This document shows, piece after piece, positions 43,901-51,335 of a DNA stretch of 64,000 nt; position 1 is the first letter of the stretch, and every line of letters begins with the position of its first letter. Under the pieces are notes generated by a model that was not told the DNA's origin, did no database searches, and saw nothing but the letters and a program-made list of their open reading frames with translations. Both the position numbers and the translations under genes were made by a program. Origin of the DNA: Candidatus Nanoarchaeia archaeon (GTDB lineage Archaea; Nanobdellota; Nanobdellia; Woesearchaeales; JANQNE01). The stretch covers positions 1 to 64,000 of the forward strand of contig JANQNE010000010.1 of the NCBI GenBank assembly GCA_028279725.1. The letters run 5' to 3'.

Positions 43901-46809
43901 GAAAATCAGGGTCATGCCAATTACAGACAGAAACAACATGTAATGATGGATTCGACAACGACTTTGATCATGAAAATACACAAAGACAAAGGTCAGGTTG
44001 GCATCTAAACTCAGACCTATATGAAATATTATTTGGAGAAAGCTTCGAGAATGCTGCAGACTGTGATGACTATGATTGCTTTGATGTAAGAGACGCATCA
44101 GGAAATATAATATGTACAGAAAATACATCAAATACAGCAGCACCTCAGGAATTGACATGTAATGATGGTGTTGATAATGACTTAGATGGATTAAAAGACT
44201 GCTTAGATCCAGACTGCAACGGCTTGATAGGAGCAGATTACGAGCAATATGACTGCAATTCACCTATCGGCTGCTTATGTGAATATGAAACAGAATCTTT
44301 CTGTGCTGATGGATTTGACAATGACGGAAATGAAGGAGCAGATGTATTGGACGGAGACTGCAAAGGTGGGTTCTGTTATTATCCAACACCAGAAGTTGAA
44401 AACATAACAATAGACTCGTGTATGATATACACCCCGGACGAAGATGTTGATGGAGCAAACTGCGCAGATTCAGATTGCTTAGGAAGAGTGTGTGATCTTA
44501 ACAGCAAATGTGCAGCAAATAGCTGCGAACTGATCACATCAGAGATATGTGGAGATTTAGTTAACAATGATGCAGACAACAACATAGATTGTAAAGACCC
44601 AGATTGCAGCTCAGAAACAAAATGTACAAAAACAGGATGGACTTCAGCTTCCGAGAGAGCATATCCACACACACTGAATCCAGCAATCCCTGGAAGTTTC
44701 TTTAGGGTAAGATATTCAGATTATATACACAAACATACAAATGCAATGGGAGAAAGTGATGGATGGGCAACAGTAAGATTCGTAGGAACAAACCTTCCAG
44801 CAGGAACTGTTGATCTTCAGCTGGGAACTGATTCAGTCCCTCTCACAACAATAACTGGAACTGATCTGACAAATAATGTAAAGATGACAAACACAGACTT
44901 CACTCTCATCGAACAAGGAACAGGAGTCTTGGCAAGATACAGCGGATTTACTGGAGGAAATGTAGATGTAACCTTCAAGCTAAAAGCAGCAGGAACATTA
45001 GGAAACAAAAATCTTCTGATGTCAGCTACATCAGGAACAAGAGCAGGAGTTGGAGGAACAGACAAAAACATCCAGCGTACTGTAAGACTATTAGAAAACA
45101 CAAAACCTACAATATTATCAATCAATCATTATTCATCGTCAGATAAAGTACAGGTAATAGCTTCAGCAACAGATGCTTCAGGAATAGCGTATTGCAGATT
45201 CAACATAAGCGGACAATCAGCTTGGAGTGCAAAGCAGACAGACTGCATCCACACATTCACAGGATTAGCTGGTGAATTTGGTACATTAACAGTAGGTGTA
45301 GAAGCTGTAGATGGTGCAGGAAATATACAGACAAAAACATTCACAGGAATAACACTTAAACCATTAAGGCAGGATTCAGAACTTAAGTTTGATAAAAAAT
45401 CACACAACTTCTTTACACAAGAAGAGACTATGACTATAAAACAGGAATTCTCAGTTCCTATAACATTAGATCCTAATTTCTTCCCAACAACAAGCTGTAA
45501 AGCTCAGATCTATGATGAAGACCATAACACAGTAGGATCTCCTACAACATTAACATTTGAATCTGATGAAAATAATGCAGTGTGTTATGGGGATATTGAT
45601 ATAACTAGTCTAAATAATCAATCCTCATACTCCATAGGAATAATAATTAAGAGATTAAATTATGAGCTTGCAGCAGAAGAAAAACAGTTCTTCATCTGTA
45701 GATATTCACAGAACCCAGAAACAGGGCAATACAGATGCATGGATGAATGCCAGCTGACAAAAGGACTGCCAACTATAGAGATAACAGAACCAGAAGAAGA
45801 AACTCCTCCTTTAGAGATTACATATCCAAAGATCCCTGTAAAAGGAAACACAATAGATGATCCGTTTGCAAAAGTCGAGATATTTGTAAACAGCCTGACA
45901 GAATCACAGTATCAGGCAGAGGTTGCAGCAGGATTTTTCAACTCAACAGCGATGGTCCTTTCAAAAGGAGAAAACACAATCATAGCAAGAGTCACAGACA
46001 AGGATCAGCTTACAAACACAGATCAGGTCACGATAGACTTCGATGGAGTAAATGTAAACACAGAGATAAATGTCATGGGGCTCCCAAGTGATATTACAAG
46101 CATAAGGACAACAATAGATATATTAGAGACAGGAGAAGAACTAAACACAACTGGTACAGAGATACTTATGTATTATGAATCTATTTTTGGAGATGAAGAA
46201 ATAACACTGACAACGTCATTTGAAAACGGAATTTTCACTTCACTGACAGACGGAACACAGTTTGAACCAGGAAACTATAGGGTGGAAGTTATCCCTAAGA
46301 TGCTTTCTGGAAAATATGGCTTAGGAAAACTTTTAAGATTCAACTATTGCCCAGATGGTACTGAAGTATCATATGATCCACTACCAAAAAGCAGGACAAG
46401 CAATTCAACAATACTGTTCACAGGAACAATGAGTCCAAAACCAAACAAAGCTGACTTATACATAATAACACCAGATGGATCGCAATCATCAATCGATATA
46501 ACACCAGACACAGAAGAGTTCTCAGAAATGCATGAAGACATTATACAGCCTGGAATAAACACATACTACATAAAGACAGAATATGAGGGAATAGTCTGCG
46601 AAGACATAAAAAGATCGATAATGCTAGACACAGAATTCGAAGGTGTAAAGAAAGTCCTGATCGAAGGCCAGTGCTACACTTCTGAAGACTGTAGAGAAGG
46701 ATACATTTGTATAAGATCAACAGAAGACCTCGGAAGATGCATAGAACTTGAAGAAGAAACAGAAGAGGAAGAAAGCGAAGAGTCAGAGGAAGAGTCAGAA
46801 CAAGAATAA
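31999..46809 (+). CDS. Giant secreted multidomain adhesin-like protein (4936 aa)
   Basis: A 4936-residue protein with an N-terminal signal peptide (about 1-28). Domains recognised: Cys-rich knots through ~1-660; three carboxypeptidase-regulatory-like β-sandwiches (starting ~248, ~653, ~760; for example ISGVVVNIYDVPVIGATVSA); a fibronectin III-like stretch at ~880-975; a calcium-type DxDxDG region near 1200-1290; repeated Ig-like/Big modules (~1500-3600); a CBM4/9-like jelly roll (~2466-2598, NGGAELGTAGW). At least eight CNDGxDND…DCxDPDC repeats lie at ~3737-4208. The C-terminus is a small Cys motif plus a Glu/Ser tail, with no membrane anchor. Some short repeats are shared with the first giant protein. 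It is a plausible attachment or surface fibre protein. AAAGAGG precedes the ATG. Confidence 0.75.
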   Translation: MTGIKLKNSAFLLLSAIFIILFSYTVIAPCCLNQFKTDLFCADLNQIMSSTGVAESDLELDCCDNNVIDCDFWTSADCDYTSRGECNQGCCIIDGACDDYYKVECDEDVYDEYGTDDSYPDYWNPDVACNSIAECGDVCCCGYDEGAQDILVPFGECDGEPNFGPTNDEECAAACSEGEGSICGPSAQTCTNAVTNINPCFCGTTFMGSSSELEGYCCKGTPYLFDDYATASETQDACFLDSECTVPAYTISGVVVNIYDVPVIGATVSASGITTTTDQNGLFTLEEVIGGPISVDVIKTNFNPKSESVYLISNVEDLKIVIDSSIPYCALGEEISSQCICGDASQSTGWCCIDGTHQAEESFCPESYPSCIENEYVSNNIEPCRCGFDIFETPDTEATAFCCADGTVTGSISECPTVTPFCKINEPLDANDDDCRCRSPSGDYVTYGVSDFPGYFCCEEGLHEGQCPTILGPTCAQQGGTWCDITEICAVDSLEVTNPTDIEEHPNKRCCDVPRQGTPFYNQLVAEHGQFSMDLLEIYACETPTAFCSPSDCSNPIAQNCQCGYGLAIAYDSTNPTYCCAADSAEFGSDRTCYFDSTSCRPKCEDLGLGDITQSEYNSCYCEGALRDTGWCCEDDTWFDKTDDSSCVVHEDTINLRGIVTDCDTGAPLNNVTVNIRRSEPFWGNSYITGSDPAVSDGSYAINNVPINHLDDNNNLITSDYDIFGVRMLDYYTKELPTTTFPTDNPKVVTVNFCLQHLPYWNISGYVYDALNGTPINDVTVRLLTKTVPKIGEDIIVDTNLTTEFLILDPEGDYRRNGTFTLANIIEGQHTLEFSKFPPYAPKRVRINLIQDEFINTSMFLYNCFTNKELGLMMDLLNGTPNKQQVEVHWHTPCQATGFNLYRCEADSLSQGCVPGEDHSTRVIATDLNSTTFSFNDTTVLPDKTYCYRTSAEYDFPFIEEVMAYYRRTRGNPTYEINEINPLTQKLVDGALACFKTGPEECYLYEDEHCSDETSRSRCVFDSSVSGDVRNSLIRRIDAETSGLTAESADCSDTLAFDENHKCLGPSRSGTVSCTYKSDCEECNTPFGLFHFNGFARYALYSEGQLGGFDNNIFCENIPHCYKDTTETSVNKFFDCSQVSSCYDYKSESACVEQLSVNPDGTSDRRFNNKCLPRNCSWSYDPRYENLGVGVCRELRLDELCPGDNDCDTFPDNATLDGNQIPDEDSDGIADDGTIYDFNLDGIVDYSDEVINSIYKDYAGVQYDIDDDNDLSPDKYDPDPNTFVDDVNQDCHLCDIDGSNLVYEQCDRTRCQLFGSCYWDGSNCLQRSEVTCQMFQNISDCIGPSSAQIDSAIDIIHDPSIDEPGRAGTNIWVQGSCSDGISQDQTSCEETGETWTLGSCSDNILTTKSDCEGSIKRHNFLGLSNDYFGFGTCRWGTPTLGSTPQCFKDADSDLSNDCKLFSAGDSSACQLDMTPPEAKIPHLISYGSPMNISSYIDDYYTDNFLIYYCIGSTEKPCYPDRLLTDMTFNIDDFDSVVDAAHPMFKDEFPLFFIDSSQKDQKLVKVFSTVNTSVGGLQPNFVDQNTGTSECDRWNTNYAELKLPEPPVDSATGNKKEFHCGDGSADDGNYTFYYYIEDLGATETAYSVHNPNNLEEVKNITFTIDTSVPDVMIGIAQKANEVSVNPPIYNTDLTIRLEVNEDVVCKSTLRRVKSYKNSRFECFTEEELPLRYGDIGQIDPYDSGTTVGDYGNNWTVEYTQLQDGLYFFTYLCEDQVHNKQCEGKDNDNPFCAEKQPGSTGCTVDPGYGASDVVRRKIRISSDPTFNIDPYDPIFNTSLMNIHLRASNEFECVYTADPQDFGEDYGDNTWSPSYCSRRMGPFGTQKDYSITSSYACRYYYHGIWNPGVCSDPTYTSKWSCLRDNSPIDGVVFNDGVQQWEDRFVELKNQGQTFTVTGGGDTEIEKEIGGIDYLYDANIPTSETNQAFLYKIICDTTMFGLREKDTFVGVDQQHPVTLFNKPGGLDHFDTSLWYNFKPTIQLDCLDPPVEPEMEYGCTELNYCRDDESCTPDQVAEDNSEMIFIDSDRTQSICYYSKDAGNNQEPLSCDTIKIDRIKPVIYDVIGIPQVTDQLTTDISGKVGNFLTTQFSYDNILSNNGQYKQFNELSDLDDFTLRESFKIGGYSTGSSGLLGSFELARFRYTGSETQQTARYYSIEVVAFEDKLNFILYKAHYKDGEFDDTEIKTYAGLSYVLDNWYDAILTVDNNEISLTIDGQDIFTNEPLSSIDGSPQPEGMVFIPQALKENGDIYENFVRYVSKLAIETPGEYSTLEELKIQGDAYGLSPDNYPFTGTLDDFEAEVALKRPGTNTITITAKDSAGNIGSADFNVYKDEFGPEIYPNIRSNTTSDKGENWSIERIDSDAQNPLHAEYGKPIDIYASILDERFTYLDTVRLSLHNNNAELFILNSRTLLENGGAELGTAGWNWDNTLTTFSSNSNSHFSIDGYNTSSDLIPIMPGLPYTISAELKDGASVFVRWVLRGSTPTAVGMPDCVIHSNSTSFEFQTTTCEAPEDDWFAYAILHINNSADTPSAADNITFEQGIDPSPYYFLETNLQSISNTLWSYTLDVTPGCEKTGACELPVGSYKALFKATDTFNNPSEKTNYFEVKDTIPAKFTVTMTNPDGLEDYMIYGQTYDITFNSDSLLMEDAEYPSFGFKVGNRDFKIQDIVAQDAYTFVGTKTIVGAFLEGFDGVEATFNPVTKDLQGTISSDADVVSGGTFYIDTVGPQKPTIFYPARDTQTVAVGASETFVSGFYPSAQNGAGDINIQLKVNDKALLLPVTFREWKDEASTTSAGDPKEEDLGDLIVMVLDDAFAGSNTVSVSPDYQDLFTSGKYVSFHRTAADPGYRSDGQYYLIESFTVDSETGIGILEFSPSLERNITGATIVSGQPEGGETIRVYEGNSPEGWFGTDVSLMIGKNIIYAFALDDRGVPSRQVEYIQVDSDPFAPNIIIVGPADGLRTPSDVSIIANITENISTITSVRLTIESILPGTDQQRFTECNASGCNYGSWSFRGNDTHKIMTYEPGSDEYIDGIHTITVYAKDEVGNEGQATWVFQKDGGYPFPPIVELDPGESFDNIAYSTDPTKATIMFLADKGKVIDASNIKIIGAQTGLLLEDTNPTPIEVYDLAGIDDVNDIDSEYVTTYEIDLSDVDDDTYTVTVLASKLKNFTDAGDAEWSDEITSTATFIVDKTAPIISIGMQNPTMLKAPKFKITTDDPSTCFFETDEQFQSEETTYDILAKEFNASLREHSFAYINLGPSIEDPVYIQNRDFYEGTHTITVTCENLLEQESTTTYDFSIIPPNRDKIYYQKDDTATIVYKIGIPGLTIDNFDLDFTPGGLAYEEDSRSIPTLQSFEEDEGVYRLTYRLRGVWDGGYYDYPNTHNRVDSTVTYNGEVLTDIPFYIPTHSLAWTADDISNTFDCIDGIANEYFDEVDCNFDVDTIHAKDKKLNNVVERNCFDSEDGDYKVGDTKKYVDGKIDSEDLDCQATYYEIRNNIDFLSAAIDYSDPQQNGVGRLCMGGGSNGYCNNLNDQIQVYYTSRVQPGGDLKLKVISTRNIGDVADTRITLSDIPEEFNIDTTTIGRQQLQNVFEKTPAFCDISTTDDNKCDTIVFGENKVAISGLDEFITIPIPNDQTIIGPYTDMTIKSTVSEPQFVKGPSALAELEIGSEYDTSQESYYTEGGLSVWCNDNIDNDLDSGSNDPMKTSGSTQPDGFDCRDSDCYNKNVNLFSGTYRGTSYSSVTQKCEQQETVCNDAFDNDYDADFSTTSFDFNPNTGIDCRDPDCEDKQGHPTDSSIKCEYEREESCNDGFDNDALNRKDCDMAVTVVGTNPSADTAEYDCAAYCKENDAKGAANENTGVLCRDNLDNDWDFIIQSGTRGYSQNNADGAGIDCRWQNPDEDCEGVIVDFGGKSGSCQLQTETTCNDGFDNDFDHENTQRQRSGWHLNSDLYEILFGESFENAADCDDYDCFDVRDASGNIICTENTSNTAAPQELTCNDGVDNDLDGLKDCLDPDCNGLIGADYEQYDCNSPIGCLCEYETESFCADGFDNDGNEGADVLDGDCKGGFCYYPTPEVENITIDSCMIYTPDEDVDGANCADSDCLGRVCDLNSKCAANSCELITSEICGDLVNNDADNNIDCKDPDCSSETKCTKTGWTSASERAYPHTLNPAIPGSFFRVRYSDYIHKHTNAMGESDGWATVRFVGTNLPAGTVDLQLGTDSVPLTTITGTDLTNNVKMTNTDFTLIEQGTGVLARYSGFTGGNVDVTFKLKAAGTLGNKNLLMSATSGTRAGVGGTDKNIQRTVRLLENTKPTILSINHYSSSDKVQVIASATDASGIAYCRFNISGQSAWSAKQTDCIHTFTGLAGEFGTLTVGVEAVDGAGNIQTKTFTGITLKPLRQDSELKFDKKSHNFFTQEETMTIKQEFSVPITLDPNFFPTTSCKAQIYDEDHNTVGSPTTLTFESDENNAVCYGDIDITSLNNQSSYSIGIIIKRLNYELAAEEKQFFICRYSQNPETGQYRCMDECQLTKGLPTIEITEPEEETPPLEITYPKIPVKGNTIDDPFAKVEIFVNSLTESQYQAEVAAGFFNSTAMVLSKGENTIIARVTDKDQLTNTDQVTIDFDGVNVNTEINVMGLPSDITSIRTTIDILETGEELNTTGTEILMYYESIFGDEEITLTTSFENGIFTSLTDGTQFEPGNYRVEVIPKMLSGKYGLGKLLRFNYCPDGTEVSYDPLPKSRTSNSTILFTGTMSPKPNKADLYIITPDGSQSSIDITPDTEEFSEMHEDIIQPGINTYYIKTEYEGIVCEDIKRSIMLDTEFEGVKKVLIEGQCYTSEDCREGYICIRSTEDLGRCIELEEETEEEESEESEEESEQE

Positions 46810-46851
46810 GTCTTTATTATTTTTTTCACACTCCTAAAAAGAGGAAGATAG

Positions 46852-49800
46852 ATGGTAAAAAAGAGGGTTTTTAGTATATTGACCTATGGTATTCTGTTTT
46901 TGCTAGTTCTACAAATATCTTCAGCTCAAGACTATAGTTTTGAGACTTCTTCAAAACAACCGACTATAATTGTAGAGTTCCAAGAAGAATCTCTGATCAC
47001 ATCACATACACTTACAGATCCAGATAACATAGAGTTAGATCAGCCAACAGTTTCTACAGAGGACAACTACACCTATAGATTTACCCCAATTTCTCCTTTA
47101 GCGGAAGGACTCCATATTCTTACAGTCCAAGCTTCAGATATATTGGGAAATCCGTCAGAAGAACCAGTAATTATTACCATAAATATAACCCCTATGAGTG
47201 TATTTTTGATAAAACCAGCTCTGGGAATTTCAAACACTTCAACATTTGATATCCTTTTAGGAACAAGTGAAGATGCGAACTGCCGTTATGATAGCTTCCC
47301 TCCAGCAACAAGAGAAAATTATGATGATCTATTGAATGAATTTGAAAGCATAACTATGAGGGTTCATAAGCTGTCTCAGATAGAAGCCCCTGAATTTCCT
47401 GGGATAATCCCTGCTTATGTTATATGTAAAACTCCTGCAGGAGATTTATCTGAAATACACAGATTCAACTTCTCATATGATGATTCTCCTCCAATTATCT
47501 CTTCAGTAACAGCAAATCCATCAACAGTAGTACAACTTGATGAACTTGGAGACAAATCAACAATAGTCACAGCCCAGATAGACGACCCTTCGATATGCAG
47601 ATATGATGATACAGAAAATAGATATCATGATATGGCAACAAGCGGAGATAATCTTGAAGACGGAGTATTTGACAACACAGATGAATTATCTTATCCATCT
47701 TACACAACTTCAAACACAAAATTATTCAATGGACTAAGAAACGGAGAGACATACATATATCATATAAGTTGTATGAATCTTGCAGGCCTCACCTCTTCAT
47801 CAAAAGATATCTCATTCAATGTAAATCTTGGAGCAGAGATGGGCATAACTTATATTTTTCCAACAGATGGTTCAGCAAAAAAAGATAAAGATATAGATTT
47901 GACGATAAGAGTAAACAAAAGAGCAGACACTTGTTATTATGATGATGAAGATGTGAATACAGAATCTCCTACGATGGATTATATGGGCCAGGTTGATTCC
48001 CTATATGAATACAATGTATTTGTTGGCCAGAACCAGCCAGACAAAGAATACACTTACAATTTCCTTTGTAAGACAGCAACACAGTCTGCAAGAAGCTCAA
48101 CAACATTCATAATAGATAACACTCAACCAACATGTGAAAAACCAGAAGTAGATGAATATACTTGGTCATTAGATATATTAGAAGCTGAATTTGAATGTAC
48201 AGATGAAGAGTCTGGGGTAGATTTATACAACTACACGATCACAGATTTCTTAGGAAAAACCATCTTAGAATGGACTACAACAGATGATACTGAAGTTGAA
48301 GCAGAAGATCTTAATCTAAGTGATGGAAGAAAATATCGTTTCAGCGTAAAAGCAAGAAATAGGGCAGGAATATGGTCTTCAAAAACAGAAAGTAATTACA
48401 TCACAGTTGATCTTTCAAGAAGACCAAGAGATGATGCAGCTCCAAATGTAACTCTGGATACTTTAGAATCTCCTTTTGGTGTGAATGTAAGCTTAATATG
48501 CACAGACTTAGGCACGATAAGGAGCGGTTGTGATATCAGCAACATGAAGATAGGAACAGGCACTACAAAATTAGGTTGCGTTCCAAATGATTTATACAAC
48601 GATACTTTAACTATTACAGAAGATTCTTATGTTTGTTGGAGTGTATCGGACAGAGCAGGAAATATAGATGAAGATTCACAGCTAGTAACGATGCCGGACT
48701 TCATAGATATTGATATGGATAATGTTTCAGATTCAATTGATGAATGTCCTAACACGCCTTTCAGGGAAGACGTAAACAATGTCGGCTGTTCATGCTCTCA
48801 GAAAGATGATGATAATGACAATCTGAATAATTGCATAGATGAATGTCCAGATACTTCTCCAGCAGAGATTGCAAATTCAAAAGGATGCGGCCCTTCTCAA
48901 TTCGACACAGATAAAGATGGAATGCCTGATAAATGGGAAGATGATAATGGATTTGATAAGAATGACCCTTCAGATGGCATGAAAGATCCAGACAGAGATG
49001 GATTATACAATTCTGATGAGTATCTACATAGCACAGATCCTAACATATATGACACTGACGGAGATGGTGTTGCAGATGGTGGAGAAAGGACCTCTAATAC
49101 TACAGGAAACGACCCTTATGATGTTCCTACAGACAATGACAATGATGGGATAGATGATGAATGGGAGATATCCCATGGTCTGGACCCTTCAGACCCAACA
49201 GACGCATTACAGGATGCAGACGAAGACGGACTTACAAACTTGATGGAATATAATTATAACACTGATCCGGGAAACGAAGATACAGATGGAGACACATTCT
49301 TAGATGGCGGAGAAGTAACATCAGAAACTAATCCAAGAGATCCAGATTCAAAACCCCTAGATGAAGATGATGACGGCATGGATGATGTATGGGAACTTTT
49401 TAATGGGCTAGATCCAAACAACTCATCAGACGCAGATAAAGACGCTGATGAAGATGGAATTTCAAACTTCCAGGAGTATCTAAGGAACACAGACCCTCAA
49501 AACAAAGACACAGACGAAGACGGCATGGACGACGCATGGGAAATAACTCATGATCTGAATCCAACTTTTGACGACTCAAAAGAAGATGCAGACAAAGACA
49601 AATACACAAACATCCAGGAGTACAATGGAGGTACAGATCCCCGGGATCCGACAGACTTTCCAAAAGGCCTAGATTCTGATGAAGATGGCATACCTGATGC
49701 ATGGGAAGCTGACAAAGGATTAGATCCTTTTGATCCTTCAGATGCAAATAAGGATCAGGACAACGATGGACTTCTTGCAATAGAGGAATACACATTGAAC

Positions 49801-50784
49801 AGGATGCTTGATCCATTAAAAGCAGATACAGACAATGACGGATTTGATGATAACTCAGAGATCGAAGAAGGAACAGACCCAACAGACGCTTTAGATTTCC
49901 CAAAAGGAAGCTTCATCTCGTATCTGTTGCTGATCTTGTTGATTATACTAATACTAACAGCAGCAGGATATTATGGTTACAGTTATTATAAAAAACAAAA
50001 ACAACCAAAACAGATAAAACAAGGACCATCAGAAGAAACAAAAGCAGACCAAAGATTAAGGGAATATGTTAAAAAACATCCAGGGACAAAAAAACAGATA
50101 AAACCTATCGAAAAGAAAAGACCGCTGGCAAAAAAACCCTTGAAAAAAACAAGGACAAAACAGCCTGCAGAGTTTGAAAAACTCTCTAGGGTGGTAGATG
50201 AAGATGATGAATTCTCAAAGCTTGAAAAAACAACAAAACAGAAGAAAAAGCAGCAAGACTTCTCAAAACTAGAAAAACTAAACAAAAGATCAAAGAAAAA
50301 ATCAGACCATTTCTCTAGATTAGACAAGATGGAAAAGAAAGATTTCGACAGATTAACAGCCCTAAAAACAAAAACCAACAAAAAGATAGACGATTTGGCA
50401 AAGAAACAAAAGACAGAGTTTGAAAAACTATCAAAAGTAAAAGGTATGGAAAAAGAGGAAGACGATATTTTTTCCAAACTAGACAGCAGACCCGACGAGT
50501 TTGAAGAGATGAATAAAAAATTAGGCATAAAAACAAAGATCCCTACCAAAAAGATACAGACAAAAAAAGACATAAAAAAACTGGTCACAACTTTCCAGCA
50601 GCTGAGTGAAAAAGAAGGCAAAAAAGCCAGTATAGATGTATTCAAAACCATATTGTCTCAATTGATCTCAATGAAAAAAATCTCGACAAAAGACGTCACT
50701 GAAGTCCTGGTAGCACTTCAAAACAAGAAAGTATTGACTAAAAAAGATGTTTCAGATGTATTATTTTACATAAACAAGAGGTAA
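46852..50784 (+). CDS. Membrane-anchored surface protein with calcium-repeat stalk and Lys-rich cytoplasmic tail
   Basis: A 1310-residue type I-like protein. A signal peptide is at 1-25. Ig-like modules (~26-610) resemble those of the second giant protein. Residues ~618-1015 are repeated thrombospondin-3-like calcium motifs (DTDGDGVADGGE, DNDNDGIDDEWE … GLDPSDPTD). One transmembrane helix is at ~1021-1044. An unusual ~265-residue cytoplasmic tail follows, rich in Lys with repeated FSKLEK/FEKLSK-type units and a helical C-terminal domain (~1235-1310). The tail could contact cytoplasmic components, so the protein might bridge the giant outer proteins to the cell interior (inference). It lies 42 bases after the second giant gene, with AAAGAGG before the ATG and a T-rich run upstream. 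Confidence 0.75.
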   Translation: MVKKRVFSILTYGILFLLVLQISSAQDYSFETSSKQPTIIVEFQEESLITSHTLTDPDNIELDQPTVSTEDNYTYRFTPISPLAEGLHILTVQASDILGNPSEEPVIITINITPMSVFLIKPALGISNTSTFDILLGTSEDANCRYDSFPPATRENYDDLLNEFESITMRVHKLSQIEAPEFPGIIPAYVICKTPAGDLSEIHRFNFSYDDSPPIISSVTANPSTVVQLDELGDKSTIVTAQIDDPSICRYDDTENRYHDMATSGDNLEDGVFDNTDELSYPSYTTSNTKLFNGLRNGETYIYHISCMNLAGLTSSSKDISFNVNLGAEMGITYIFPTDGSAKKDKDIDLTIRVNKRADTCYYDDEDVNTESPTMDYMGQVDSLYEYNVFVGQNQPDKEYTYNFLCKTATQSARSSTTFIIDNTQPTCEKPEVDEYTWSLDILEAEFECTDEESGVDLYNYTITDFLGKTILEWTTTDDTEVEAEDLNLSDGRKYRFSVKARNRAGIWSSKTESNYITVDLSRRPRDDAAPNVTLDTLESPFGVNVSLICTDLGTIRSGCDISNMKIGTGTTKLGCVPNDLYNDTLTITEDSYVCWSVSDRAGNIDEDSQLVTMPDFIDIDMDNVSDSIDECPNTPFREDVNNVGCSCSQKDDDNDNLNNCIDECPDTSPAEIANSKGCGPSQFDTDKDGMPDKWEDDNGFDKNDPSDGMKDPDRDGLYNSDEYLHSTDPNIYDTDGDGVADGGERTSNTTGNDPYDVPTDNDNDGIDDEWEISHGLDPSDPTDALQDADEDGLTNLMEYNYNTDPGNEDTDGDTFLDGGEVTSETNPRDPDSKPLDEDDDGMDDVWELFNGLDPNNSSDADKDADEDGISNFQEYLRNTDPQNKDTDEDGMDDAWEITHDLNPTFDDSKEDADKDKYTNIQEYNGGTDPRDPTDFPKGLDSDEDGIPDAWEADKGLDPFDPSDANKDQDNDGLLAIEEYTLNRMLDPLKADTDNDGFDDNSEIEEGTDPTDALDFPKGSFISYLLLILLIILILTAAGYYGYSYYKKQKQPKQIKQGPSEETKADQRLREYVKKHPGTKKQIKPIEKKRPLAKKPLKKTRTKQPAEFEKLSRVVDEDDEFSKLEKTTKQKKKQQDFSKLEKLNKRSKKKSDHFSRLDKMEKKDFDRLTALKTKTNKKIDDLAKKQKTEFEKLSKVKGMEKEEDDIFSKLDSRPDEFEEMNKKLGIKTKIPTKKIQTKKDIKKLVTTFQQLSEKEGKKASIDVFKTILSQLISMKKISTKDVTEVLVALQNKKVLTKKDVSDVLFYINKR

Positions 50785-50825
50785 GGAGATTTCCTGCTCC
50801 TCTAAAAATTTAACAGGTGATATTG

Positions 50826-51335
50826 ATGAAAAAAGCTCAGATACAGGCACAGATCTTCATATATATTCTGATGATAGTGATAGTTGGTTTAGTCCTGCTG
50901 TATGGTTATGGTGCAGTTAGAGATTTCGGGAAAAAATCCCAGCAGATAGATCTTATAGAGTCCAAAGGAGAAATCAGGAACGCAATAAGCGACAACAAAG
51001 GTTATAGGGTGATAAGAAAGGTTCCTGTCGACCTTCCATCTCCTTATACACACATATGTTTTGTCAGCTCAGATTACATAGGAAAATTAAGCAGCATCCA
51101 GACAGCCATAAATGATGTTGAAAGGGAAGGACATGATCTTGCAATAATAAAAGATAGTATAGATACAGGTTATGGCAAAAACATGTTTTATTTTCCGGAT
51201 GGGACAGAAGCGATGGATGTTGGAGCTATAGAGGTCAATAATGGTTTTATATGTCTGGAGAAAGTAGGAGGTACAGTGACACTGAGGCTTGAAGGTTTAG
51301 GTGATGCTGTAAAAGTAAGAGAATGGGGTACTTAA
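50826..51335 (+). CDS. Class III signal membrane-tethered protein (169 aa)
   Basis: It begins KKAQIQAQIFIYILMIVIVGLVLLYGYG, a class III signal followed by one hydrophobic helix. The rest is a ~140-residue soluble domain of unknown family with two cysteines. The frame can be extended to a GTG at 50817, but AGGTGA (50815-50820) sits six bases before the ATG at 50826, so the ATG is preferred. It is the first gene of the class III cluster, and its end overlaps the next gene by 13 bases. Confidence 0.7.
   Translation: MKKAQIQAQIFIYILMIVIVGLVLLYGYGAVRDFGKKSQQIDLIESKGEIRNAISDNKGYRVIRKVPVDLPSPYTHICFVSSDYIGKLSSIQTAINDVEREGHDLAIIKDSIDTGYGKNMFYFPDGTEAMDVGAIEVNNGFICLEKVGGTVTLRLEGLGDAVKVREWGT

Noticed and set aside
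21346-46809. Giant genes as an assembly or frame artefact
   Set aside because: Both frames are open throughout with modular, in-register repeats, signal peptides and ribosome-binding sites, so they are treated as real.
49986-50651. Long minus-strand frame opposite the Lys-rich tail of the 1310-residue protein
   Set aside because: Its Phe/Ser-rich composition is what the antisense of a Lys-rich coding sequence gives; no start signal or family features.
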